Assembly (NCBI GenBank): GCA_944472135.2
Contig: OX235264.1
Span: 124,897,809 to 124,961,808, forward strand
Length of the DNA stretch: 64,000 bases
Direction of reading: 5' to 3'
Source: Trichobilharzia regenti
Lineage: Eukaryota; Platyhelminthes; Trematoda; Strigeidida; Schistosomatidae
Below, in pieces: positions 11,075-21,324 of this stretch; the stretch's first letter is position 1; the number at the start of each line of letters is the position of its first letter. The notes beneath the pieces are model-generated. The model was not told where the DNA came from and searched no databases. It saw only the letters and a list, made by a program, of their open reading frames with translations. Position numbers and translations under genes: made by a program.

Positions 11075-12590
11075 CTTATCATTTTCTGAACATATCTCCA
11101 AACAAGTGTCAAAGTCACGCAGACTTATCGGCTTTCTACTCAGGAACTTCTACAGAAATGAGTCCAAAATTCAGCTGTACAAGGTTTGTGTGCGTCCTTT
11201 ATTTGATTACTATTCATTCATGTATAGTAGTATGCGGATAGAGGACAAATTGAAAGTCGAGGGAGTGCATAGGTACTTTACCTCAAAATTACTCGGAACC
11301 GAAAATGGTGCGAACCACTCCACTAGATGTGACACCCTAGGATTAGAAACACTATGGCTAAGACGCCTGAGACTAAACTTAACACTTTACTATAAGCTTC
11401 TAAACCACTTAGTTCTTACCTCTACTAATGGCATTCGACTTTCAGATGACAGTGGCTACAAACTAAGACACACTAAGGGTACAGTAGCTATCGAACAATG
11501 TAAAACAGCTACCAGGCAAAAGTTTTACTTGATGAGGTATGCACAGATATGGAATAAACTACCAATGGAAATGCGTCAAGCAGGTACATTGGCCTCCTTC
11601 AAAAAAGTGCTTAACGACAAACTACAAGAGTTTTCAAACGATAGTAGTTCTAGTTCTTATCTGAGAGCCTCCGAAATTGTAGGTCCATTTAATGTATAAG
11701 CTCAAATACTACACCTGTTGTTTTTGCCTATATTTATAATTTTAGATAAAACAATAACAATTTAGATACTTACCCTCAAATAGACAAAAAATTTCGTTTG
11801 TAAAACTTCTACCCAACACAATAAGTGGAATAAAATGGACATAAACCGACAACATGAAAAAGATATAACTCACCACAACATCACATGGACAGATGTACGC
11901 TCGTCGGGCATCATATATGCCTCACCAACTACAACCCAACATTCCTAAGATAATGTGATGAACTTATATCCATAATGTTGCTGAGCAGTCAATATCCATA
12001 ACTCCTGTCGGAACAACTAAAATTCAAAAACCTTCCTCACGAGAAGTAAATACCCACAAGCAGTAGAAATCCATTAATTAATGCATCTAAAGCTTATGTA
12101 GTTTGCTCCCAAAAATGACATTGCAGATCAAATGAGATAAACATTTCTCTGATTTCAAAATAACACATCAGTGAACTTTAAATCAAGTATTCTGTACACT
12201 ACAAAATTATGTATGAAAACTGACTTCAAGCTTTATTTTTTTTCCCAGGCACTTATAACCCATCCACCAAAGACCTGGTTTTTTTCGTTAATGCGAAGAC
12301 AATACTTCTGTATTTCCTGATGTGTTGCACTCACTGACAATCTAGCGGATTTTTCCAACTATGCACAGAAATGATTGTACATAAGTGAAAAGGATGTTTT
12401 ATACTATTCGGATTAACATTTATCAAGTGTATGTATAATCTCCAGTGTACTTGTTAAACATATTTTGCTATCGACTGTAAATTGTGACTGAATAATATTG
12501 TCTTATTTCTGTAACAATTTGATGATGCCTGTAAAATGGCGTCCCTCATGTACTGTACCGTGAGAATAAATTTATTATGATTACCGAACA
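11075..12590 (+). pseudogene. CR1-like element, C-terminal pol and 3'UTR (continues 5204-6056)
   Basis: The frame 11106-11699 reads SKSRRLIGFLLRNF, KVCVRPLFDYYSFMYSS, LETLWLRRLRLNLTLYYKLL and FKKVLNDKLQEF, the standard C-terminal sequence of CR1/SR1-type pols. Joined across the LTR, the host reading goes from LKYSHDL into SFSEHI..SKSRRLIGF. A 3'UTR of about 880 bp without coding follows and ends near TGCCTGTAAAATGGCG and AATAAATTTATTATG at about 12580, a CR1-style terminus. Confidence 0.85.
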
Positions 12591-12710
12591 CCGTATTATC
12601 GTCCACAAATATTGAATGGGAAGCAGCCGTCAACTTATGTATGTGGCTTAACAGTACGAAAATTCGTGACAAAGGTAGAATGGAAAGTAAGTAACTATAA
12701 TAACACACAT

Positions 12711-13081
12711 TGTCAGCCACGTCTCGTAAACCGTTAATGCCAAGCTCTTGCTACGCTGGGACTCACGCTGTTCCTCGAAGCCTCTCAGAAACGCTTAGTA
12801 CGAACGGACGTAAAAGCCAGAACCCAGTTTGACGACTCGAGAATTATTTATTCTAACACCAACATATAGCCAATGTACAACTAAGCTTTACAACTAAGGT
12901 CTATAAACAAATATTACAACAATAAATCACGATATTACTTCTGACGTTTGTCTCCTGACTTCTTTCTGAACAGCGACTGATTAGACGATGACTGGCTGAT
13001 TGATGCTTCCGCGAAAATCGGGGAAGTTGGTTTCGAGCAAACAACCATGAATTGATCGTTCAATCTTCAACTTCATTGACA
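12711..13081 (-). repeat. Solo LTR, family A (copy 3, uninterrupted)
   Basis: 371 bp bounded by TGTCAGCC...CATTGACA and flanked by CACAT (12706-12710) and CTCAT (13082-13086), a probable 5-bp duplication with one mismatch. This is the intact reference for the two other copies in the window. In the minus reading it contains AATAAATAATT as a likely polyadenylation signal. Confidence 0.8.
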
Positions 13082-14212
13082 CTCATTTCAGGAATATTAT
13101 TCTCAATAATAAGTATACCACTTTTCCAGGGACGACTAAGTCTGTTATAAGAACATAGAATTTGTGAATTTGTTTCTGAACATCTATGTGTGTGAAATGC
13201 AGAGATGTTTCAAAGTCATATTTCATGAAGAATGCGGCGTGCAAACTTTGTGATTCTTCCTGAGGTACTGGTCAACTTTATGTGTGTGAATTATCAAAAT
13301 GACATGAACAGTCAGTGCATGTAAATGTTCACTAAGGTTTATCTTGTATCTCAGCTGTCCGAGTGAATCTTCTCTCCTGGAAAGTGACGAGTTTCTGGAT
13401 AAAGAATAACTGAATTATTCAGATAATGGTAAGAATATTGAAGTGCGTATGCTAGTAGTTCAAATATTTTGTAAATTCAGTGGTAGGCACGACATGTGAC
13501 GTAGCAGATTTCGAAATTTCGTAGGCGTTGACACTTCTTTATTACACGGTTACCAGACTCCTGTATGATTTATAAAGATATATCACGTTTAGGAGTGTTC
13601 GCTCAGATAGTTGTAGTGGCACGGAGCTGGCCTTTCTTGAGTACGAGTAAATGCATGAAGCTTGTTTAGTGTTATGGGGTTGTTGCTAAACACAGGTCTC
13701 AAAACCCGGACATGTCTGAATTTGGTTATGCATTTGCTAGCAATCTCTCTGATATTTGTTTATTCCGCTCTATCGCAATCTCTTCATACATCGTTACATT
13801 TTGGAGATGCTATGTCAAAGCTTATGGGAGTAACTGGACTGAGAACCGACTTTATTGCAATTCGAAATTCGACGTAACAACTGACAAAGTGTATTTACCA
13901 TAAACCAAGACTACAGCCCTGAAACTATATCGCCGAAGGTGTTCACTGTGCCAGTAGATGGCCATTTAATGACTAGCGAAAGTCAAAACTGGACAACTTG
14001 AAGATGTCTAAAGATCCAGAGCACGAAATGGCTCATTTCCACTTGGTGCAGTTATGCGCCGAATAAATTATGTGATTGTGAGATGCCAACTGCTACTACG
14101 GGTCATAGAAAAATTAAGCAGGCAGTGGGCGAATCGAGACCAGAAGCCGAAATGGGGAAAGATTAAGGAATACCTTTTGATACTTTTAACATTTAATATT
14201 TTTTTAATATTT
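13082..14212. other. No recognised feature
   Basis: Two overlapping short frames at 13662-13903 have no recognisable motif or homopolymer bias and are probably chance. No repeat termini were recognised in this 1.1-kb stretch. Confidence 0.4.
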
Positions 14213-14391
14213 TTGATTACAGCTTGATTCCACACCGTATTTTTGGTACAAGTATGGAATTTTCAGAGTGGATATTGGTAGCCCAAATTTAGCAGGCCGA
14301 CCATAGATATCAGGTGTGCGTCGGCGTGATCGTGAACCCCGGACCATGTGCATGATAGGCGAGAGTCCTAACCACCGTGCCACCGACGCAC
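14213..14391 (-). mobile_element. SINE1 (tRNA head, CR1-like tail)
   Basis: Read on the minus strand: a tRNA-like head with A box TGGCACGGTGGTTAGGAC and a B box region GGGGTTCACGATCACGCCG, then a body ATATCTATGGTCGGCCTGC and a tail ending GGAATCAAGCTGTAATC. The B box is mutated relative to the GGTTCGAGCC of other copies. No protein is encoded. Confidence 0.85.
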
Positions 14392-14654
14392 AGAAATCGA
14401 TACTACCGACATCTGTGAGGATAATTGGTGTATTATAATAGTCATCGTGATAAAACCACCAGTGGGTGAAGCCAGTGAAAAGTCATCTGTAATGTAAGCG
14501 TATCCACTACAGTATCACTGTACAGAAACTAACAGAACAAGTGTTACAGCACCCCTATTGTCCATGCGCATTAAAGTTCAAAAAACACTTCCATAAAATT
14601 TTATTTAACTAAAATTGATTTCATTCTCATCCAGGATAGAATCATGGTCACCAT

Positions 14655-14900
14655 CCATTTAGTTTTGAGTGGGGAACAAGGCTTCAGCTGTACATCTCCA
14701 TTTCATTCTTCTGTCCGCAACTGTCCTTAACCTCTCACCTTCTTCTTACACGATCTCTGCCATGTAACAATGAGACTTCCGACTTATTGTTTCCCACTCG
14801 GATTACACTTGAGGGCTGGGCAGGTGGCACTGTTCGGCGGTCTTCTGAGCACAAGTTCAACCCATTTCTCTTTCCTTCTTCATAGTTATGAGGTGATCAG
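14655..14900 (-). pseudogene. RTE-like 3' end fragment
   Basis: The minus strand reads CATGGCAGAGATCGTGTAAG, then AGATGTACAGCTGAAGCC and a CTTGTTCCCC end, matching the last 200 bp of the RTE copies at 1807 and 16640. Coding is destroyed. Confidence 0.65.
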
Positions 14901-15035
14901 TTGTTGGATGTGAGCGCAAAAAACATTAAAAAATAGTCCTAGATGAAGGAAGAAAGTTTCTAATTGACATAGAAATTAAAGAACAGTACATAAAATACAA
15001 TTTTTGGCATTTCACAGCACACTCACAGGCGTAGT

Positions 15036-15320
15036 CTAGAAAGCGAGTAGGTTATCCCGCTTGAGCGAACTTGAGCTCGTTTGCCGTTCGCTTGAACTGG
15101 AAACAACGCTTACGACTTTTGTTTGATCACCTTTCCAGTTCGTTTTGCGCACTCCTGAGCCGCTAAATGCTACTGGCGATTCGGGTTTCTTCTTAAATTC
15201 TAATGCTCGAATTTTTCTCATGGTGTTCATATTTTCCAAATTACTTGATGTATCACTTCTGTCCACAAGCATTGTGGGCATATAGCATTTATATATAGTC
15301 AGCCATGAAATGGTACTCAA
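15036..15320 (-). CDS. Small hypothetical frame, Ser-rich
   Basis: A 94-codon frame. From Met-17 it runs MLVDRSDTSSNLENMNTM, then KIRALEFKKKPESPVAF and a Ser-rich end (VVSVVSSSSERQTSSSSL). The composition differs from the surrounding element debris and it is not a shadow of a known element here, so it could be a terminal exon. I found no convincing promoter, partner exon or repeat copy, and chance is also possible. Confidence 0.2.
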   Translation of the reverse strand: MSTISWLTIYKCYMPTMLVDRSDTSSNLENMNTMRKIRALEFKKKPESPVAFSGSGVRKTNWKGDQTKVVSVVSSSSERQTSSSSLKRDNLLAF

Positions 15321-15682
15321 TGACCTTAGTCGTTCTGATAAGCAATGCGAAGTTACTTCACCTATTCATTTATTTCATCGTTTATATATAGATATTAACC
15401 TCGAATTTCCCCATCTGTCCATACGTTCTTCTATTAAGTATATTATTTTTATTATTACTACCTCTCCTCTCAGCCACACTGAACGATTAACGGCTGAAAG
15501 TGTCCGGTCGCTTCACAGTAGCGACATGGTCCTACCACACCGCACACTACAAACCACACGAAGCCAATCCTGGCACCACTCCTCTTGAAGTCAGCCAGAG
15601 CTACCCCAGTCAAGTGGCGGGATGAATTACGCGGAAGTTTACCGAAGACAAGAAACCCTTACCTTCCAACAAAGGAGAGAGC

Positions 15683-15801
15683 TTTTGATGTGGTTTTGTT
15701 CTGTGAGCTGTATGGTTAATTCGCAAATTAACCATCCAGCTCACAGAACAAAACCACATCAAAATCGTCCACCTGAGCTACAAATCTTCTTTATCATATC
15801 T
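15683..15801 (+). mobile_element. Miniature palindromic PLE derivative with 12-bp target duplication
   Basis: An insertion of 119 bp flanked by the perfect duplication AAAGGAGAGAGC (15671-15682 and 15802-15813). Arms TTTTGATGTGGTTTTGTTCT... (15683-15723) and ...AGAACAAAACCACATCAAAA (to 15764) pair around a tiny loop. The right side continues through CACCTGAGCTACAAATCTTC, the full 3' end also seen at 39084-39110 and inverted at 30230-30258. It is a reduced form of the palindrome at 30226-31034. Confidence 0.8.
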
Positions 15802-15813
15802 AAAGGAGAGAGC

Positions 15814-16640
15814 ACAAAGAAATCAGTTTAGTTTACTTTAGCCCGTGGAAGCGATACTGAATAAGTTAAAATCACTGACTGCTCGTACCAGTGTGACTGT
15901 TATCGGGCTTCCTAGCTATGTCTGATACTGACCACGGTGGTTGTAGAACTGTCTTTTGTCTTTCTTGGTACTCTTCTTCATTCCCTCATCCAGTGAGAAG
16001 TACACTTTGCATTGGCACATCTGTTTCATCATCGCCCCCTTTCTATGAGTTTCCGTCTGTCCCCAGAGAGCCATTATTTTCTTGTCTCTTTCACCTTCTT
16101 AGGAAGTTTAATTGGTTTCCCTACAGCATCACTTGTAGAGGGTTCTAGTGTTCCTTCATATAGGCTTCCAGGGTGGTGCTACACAGTGTCTCCAGCTTTT
16201 ATGTCGTGACTGCAGTGAAAGTTTGAGACCATTGTCTTTTTCGTCAAGCAACGTTAGCTGATATATGATCGGGTTATAAAGGAGTTAGGAAAGGCCAGAT
16301 CAAAGGCTGACATCAGTTCATGACATTACTGACTGTTGGTTTGAGCTTGCGACAGGCGGAGCTGTAGACTGCGTTGCTGGGATCTTAGAGGCACTAGGAA
16401 CAAGAGGCGTGAGACTGCTGGTGATATGGCTCAATAACGTTCCAAGGAATCCACATGTCTAAGTGCCCAAGCCGACGTCTAGATAGGCTTTAGCATCAGC
16501 ACCTAGCAAATTTGCTTTCCTCAGTGAACCCTGATCAGTACACTACCTACCGTGAATGAAGTTCAGGTAGAAGGCTTATGGATTGTTGTATGCCCTGATG
16601 TGAACCATATTTATACAACAAGTGATGAGCCGAAATTAAT
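15814..16640. other. No recognised feature
   Basis: Overlapping short frames at 15918-16209 have no known motif. Some minus-strand wording vaguely resembles retroelement coding but nothing diagnostic was found. Confidence 0.35.
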
Positions 16641-16929
16641 ACTTAATAGTATTGTACTAACTCGCCAGATACTAGCTTGCTAGGCTACTAGCTTACTAGT
16701 TTTCTCGCCGGTCCCAAGCCCGGGTAAAGAGGGAGAGTTGGGGCGTGGTGCTAGCAACTCCACCCCTGTAAAACAACCAAACCGCTACAGAAACTTCAAC
16801 GAATCAATATATTAAAAATTCTAAAAATATAAGCAATAGCCCTACTTTTCGCTGGAATCGGGGATGTGAAATGACGCAGGCTGGTGAAAGCCTTCGGGAA
16901 GCCAGTCAGCCGATGTGCCTTCTTTCGAT

Positions 16930-17752
16930 GAAAGCAAAAGTAAGGATGGGTACCTGAAATGTTCGCAGAATGTACGAAACTGGAAAGACTGCGCAGATAG
17001 CCGCTGAAATGAGAAGGTACAGAATAGAAGTGTTGGGAATCTGTGAAAGCAGATGGAACGGAACTGGAAGGTGACAACTACCTACTGGAGAGACAGTAAT
17101 CTCTTCCGGCCACCCAGAGGACAGCCATGAGCACACCGAGGGAGTGGCCATCATGATGTCACCAACAGCAGCCAAAGCTCTCATGCAGTGGGAACCAATC
17201 TCCTCCAGGACAATGACAGCCAGGTTCAACTCAAAAGGAAGGAAAGTTACAGTCATTGAATGCTATGTGCCTACAAACGTCTCAAAACAAGAGAAGAAGG
17301 AGGCGTTCTACAGAAAACTACAAGCAATAATGGACAACGTCCCAAACGGCGATATCAAAATCCTGATGGGCGACATGAATGCGAAGCTGGGAGGAGACAA
17401 CACAGGAAGAGAACTCACCATGGGTTGCGAGGCCCTCGGTGAAATGAACGACAATGGTGAACTCTTCTCAGACTTCTGCGCCTTCAATGATTTGGTGATT
17501 GGTGGTAGTGTGTTCAAACACAAGGATATACACAAGACGACATGGATTTCACCAGATGGAAACACCAAGAACCAAATAGACTTCATCTCAATTTCAAGAA
17601 AGTGGAGACGGAGCCTACTGGACACAAGGTCAAGGAGAGGAGCAGATGTGGGTTCAGACTACTATCTAGTACAAGGGACTTTCAAGGTGAAGCTAAAAGC
17701 CTCAAGGATAGCTGGGGATAGGCCACAATGCAAGTTCAACGCTCAAAACTGA
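16930..17752 (+). pseudogene. RTE endonuclease domain, catalytically damaged
   Basis: Reads GT*NVRRMYETGKTAQIAAE (the usual Trp of GTWNVR is TGA), RYRIEVLGICESRWNG (the conserved Glu), ILMGDMNAKLGGDNTG (GD.NA motif), IHKTTWISPDGNTKNQIDF (conserved Asp) and RRGADVGSDYYLVQG. Family members normally have SDHHLV; the first His, a catalytic residue, is Tyr here. The open part is 17144-17752, 202 codons. Loss of that His plus the early stop argue that it cannot nick DNA. Confidence 0.85.
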
Positions 17753-18048
17753 AGGATACAACCACAAAAGACACCTTCACTGCAACTGTCAGAGCAAAGC
17801 AGGAAACACTACGCGACAGCACTGAAGAATCATGCGTGGAAGAACATTGGAACTCTCTGAAAGTGATTTTCAACGAAACGTGTTCAACGGTTTTAGGAAG
17901 AAAGAAGAAACAAGACAAGGAACGGCTCTGAACGAAAACTTCGAAGCTAATAGAAGAGAGGAGAATGGCGAAAGAGAAAATGATTCAATGCAAGGACGGA
18001 CAATAGAAGGAGACGCTGAGCTCAACTTACAAAGCACTGGACAAAGAA

Positions 18049-18618
18049 GTGAAGAAGAGTGCTAGGAAGGGCAAAAGACGATTCTACGACAACTTGGCCA
18101 CTGAAGCTGAGAAGGCTGCAGAAAAAAGAGGGCTAAGGACATCCTATCAAGTAACCAAATCTCTATCCGGGAAGCGATCAACACAAGCGAAACCTATGAA
18201 AGACAGCCAAGGGAACCCAATCACCAAGGAAGAAAAACGGATTAAACAATGGGCGGATCACTTCAAAGGACTCTTGAACCGACCATCACCTGCAACCCGT
18301 CCAGGAATACCAACAACAGCGCGCACACAACTGCAAGTTGACACCAATCCTCCAACGAGAGCTGAAGTCTTGAACTCAATCAAGCTTCTGGAAGCTGGAA
18401 AAGCAGCCGGACCAGATGGAATACCCCCTAAAGCACTGAAAGCTGACCCAGAGACTACGGCGGACATGCTGACTCCATTATTGCAAAAGGTCTGGAAGGA
18501 GGGAAAGGTGCCTACTGACTGGAGGAAAGGTTACCTCGTAAAACTACCAAAGAAGGGAGACTTACGCCTCACTCTGCAAGAACTGGCGAGGAATCATGCT
18601 CCTATCGACGCCAAGTAA
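18049..18618 (+). pseudogene. RTE linker and RT N-terminal part
   Basis: The frame contains KKSARKGKRRFYDNLATEAE, IKQWADHFKGLLNRPSP, LEAGKAAGPDGIPPKAL (the RTE fingers motif AGPDGIP) and VPTDWRKGYLVKLPKKGDL. It ends after a frameshift near 18570, where intact relatives continue toward a GI.LLS segment. The following nucleotides (CGACGCCAAGTAAAATCCTG) begin the block also found at 1807. Confidence 0.85.
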
Positions 18619-20037
18619 AATCCTGAGTCGCATCATCCTGGAGAGATTAAAGGACGCACTGGAGACAGAACTCCGACCAGAACAAGCTGGATTCAGGAAA
18701 GTCAAGCAAATCATGTACTGACCAAATTGTAGCTCTACGCATCATCATCCAACAAAGCATGGAATGGTGATCAAACCTCTACCTCAACTTTATAGACTTT
18801 GAGAAGGCCTTCAACAGCAGCGTTTACCGCGAAGTAATTTGGAAATTACTCGAGTACTATGGCGAAGATCAGGAACCTATACCTTACAATCAAGAAGCGA
18901 GCACAAAGAAATCAAATCGGTTTTACTAGCTCGTTAAAACTATATTGGATATGGCGTGCCCCAAATATTGATCAACCTTATTCAACAGCTGTACGACAAC
19001 GGCACCTGCCAAGTGATCCACAACGGAAGACTCAGCGAGGCGTTTGGAGTAAACACAGGAGTCAGACAAGGGGGCTTACTATCACCAATGATATTCCTAA
19101 TTGTGGTGCACTGACTGGATCATGCGTCAGACAGTGGGAAACGAGAGGACAGGAATATCCTGGACCGACGTGAAGAACCTAGAAGACCTGGATTTCGCGC
19201 GGCGATGATTTATGTTTGATGTCACACACAATCGAAGACTTACAGGCGAAAACCGACAAACTGGTCGAAGAAGCGGCCGGCGAAGACAGGACTCCATGTG
19301 AACATAGACAAGACGGAGGTGATGAAAATAACCAACCAACAACAACAACAACATCAGCAACATCTAGCGCCAATCACCATCAACGGGAGGGATTTGAAAG
19401 AGGTTACTTCATTCACTGATCTAGGGAGCATTGTCTCAATTACATGAGGAGGAACGGACAAGGATGTAAATTCAAGAATCCGGGAAGGCGAGAAACACAT
19501 TCATCAACCTGAAATCAATCTAGAAATCTTCGTCACTCAGCATCAACAACAAAATTCGGATTTTCAATACAAACGTCAAGTCAGTCAGCTCTTCTATACA
19601 GACTGATCAGAAACTTGGCGGGCGGGTCACAAAGAATATTCCTTTATTAACCTTTATTTACAACTGTCTTCACCCTATACTGAAGATCAGATGGCCGGGC
19701 CGGAAAGAATCACCAACAAGGAATTATGGGAACAAACAAAGCAAGAACTAATCGCCAACCAACAAATATGCAGGAGAAAGTGGAGATGGATCGGACACTC
19801 GCTGAGGAGGCCATTTGGTGACATCGCGCTCGCGTCAGGCCATTGCTCGAGTGGAACCCGAAAGGGAAGTGATGAGTGGGACTTCCAAGGGTTACATGGA
19901 GGAGATCGTGAGAAGAGGAGTCGAAACAGTATGGACTAACATGGATGCAAATGAAAAGTACAGCAGAAGACAGAAGCAAATGGAGACGTGCAGTTGAAGC
20001 CCTATGTTCCACTAGGAACCCAAGGGAGCAATAATAA
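18619..20037 (+). pseudogene. RTE RT palm and C-terminal region
   Basis: Degenerate frames give LRPEQAGFR, FIDFEKAFN (first catalytic Asp region), NTGVRQGGLLSPMIF, a damaged FADD near 19190-19215 (DLDFA, then a 3-bp insertion before DD), INGRDLKEVTSF and RRKWRWIGHSLRRPFGD. The sequence is about as decayed as the truncated copy at 1807-3222, with distinct indels. Confidence 0.8.
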
Positions 20038-20619
20038 TAATATCTGTATACAGGCTTGGATAGCTTAGTGATAACACAACGATGGAGCGTGCCAAGTGCA
20101 AGCAGTCAAGCAGGAAAAAGAAAGATGGCTTGACGCCATAGTACATGAATGCGCTAAAACAAGGGCTCAAACATTCAAGATGTACTACAGATGCATTCAT
20201 CCCCTGTGAATTTTCAGATCTATTGATTCCCCATTCAGTCACTCTTCCAAGCTTATATCTCTATTCTCTACCTTTATTTGTGCTTATATGGTGTGTGGTA
20301 GCTTTAAGTGCCAGGGTTTTGTTTGAAATTCCACCTTAAGAATTCGGTAGAGTACAGCGAAGCCCTCTACAAAATGTGTGGTGGAAGTTTCTTTGACTGC
20401 ATTCTTTGCCTAACAGGGACAAGTCATCTGGGTACTTTGAGTTAACGAAGGAATCTAACATAAGGGGGCAGATTTTTGTATGAAGTCAGGTGTATAGCTA
20501 AAGGCCACGAGAAGGATATCTATTGTTAAGTCGTGCATCACTTTACTTGAATATTTTCTGGGATAGGTTCCTGTGGTCTTCCATAGAATGGTAAAAACCC
20601 ACCAAACAATTTCATCTAA
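20038..20619 (+). repeat. Duplicated non-RTE flank (copy 2 of 2)
   Basis: Near-identical to 3223-3808. Here it is followed by unrelated DNA from GCCAGCTCATAGG, and a minus-strand frame of 119 codons (20455-20814) crosses the boundary. This locus, behind the longest RTE copy, is the more likely source of the pair. Confidence 0.8.
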
Positions 20620-21324
20620 GGCCAGCTCATAGGTCGTACTACTCATGAGGAACATTATGCTTAGAAGTCTTACCACAAGCCAAGCAACGTACACTACGAC
20701 ATCGATCGCCCATGGTCCACCTGCTTTCTGTCGAACATTTCTACTGTGGTAAGAAAATCTGCCTAAGGGAGCATGACTGATAGTGTTATGAAGTTGAGTA
20801 AGATGGACAAGCATGTTAATTTAGCAGCAACTGAATATAGCGCTTTCAACTTAATTTTCACTATCTAATAAATTTAACCCAACTATTATTTTACTTTGTA
20901 AACTGCAGAGGAACACTGCTTTTACTTCTTGCAAAGCTTTCATATAGTTAAATAATACCTATTGCAAGAAAACGGAAGACAGAAATGAAGGTGTTCAATG
21001 GATTAACCCCAAAAAAGCTCAACATTACACTAATCAGCTAGGATATACAATACAAATCGTAAGTTAAACAAACTAGTCGTACAAAAATAGGTGTGCATCA
21101 GCTCAACTTCAAGTCTTTCCTTTAAACTTCAACTGAGTATCTCTCGCAGTTTAGTGTCAGATGTGTGACAGAGAGAGTTTACTGACTGACAGTTGAAAGT
21201 GTTAAAGTATATAGTTTTCCTCTGGGATACTTTAGCTTCTAGTCATCGTAAGGGAAAGCGCCAGTGTGAACAAACTACCAAGACTAATGATTCACCGCTT
21301 AGAGTTGTGGAAAATACTTATAGT
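20620..21324. other. No recognised feature; 3' flank of the 807-residue gene
   Basis: No repeat termini or tRNA-like boxes recognised. It includes the downstream side of the minus-strand gene at 21325-23748, where a 3'UTR would lie; AT-rich stretches offer possible polyadenylation sites but none stands out. Confidence 0.4.

Larger units (their letters stand above)
16640..20037 (+). mobile_element. RTE-like non-LTR retrotransposon, longest copy, defective
   Basis: This is the most complete RTE copy: a 5'UTR (about 16640-16800), an apurinic-type endonuclease (about 16930-17752), an RT (about 18049-19450) and the RTE C-terminal region ending CCCTATGTTCCACTAGGAAC with an AATAATAATA tail. RTE elements encode one pol, cut target DNA with the endonuclease and copy their RNA into the nick. 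Frameshifts and stops throughout make this copy inactive. Its 5'UTR segment GCTAGCAACTCCACCCC is shared with SINE2. Confidence 0.9.

Noticed and set aside
13662..13903. Two overlapping small membrane-like proteins
   Set aside because: Hydrophobic composition comes from T-rich DNA; no start context, repeats or motif support them.
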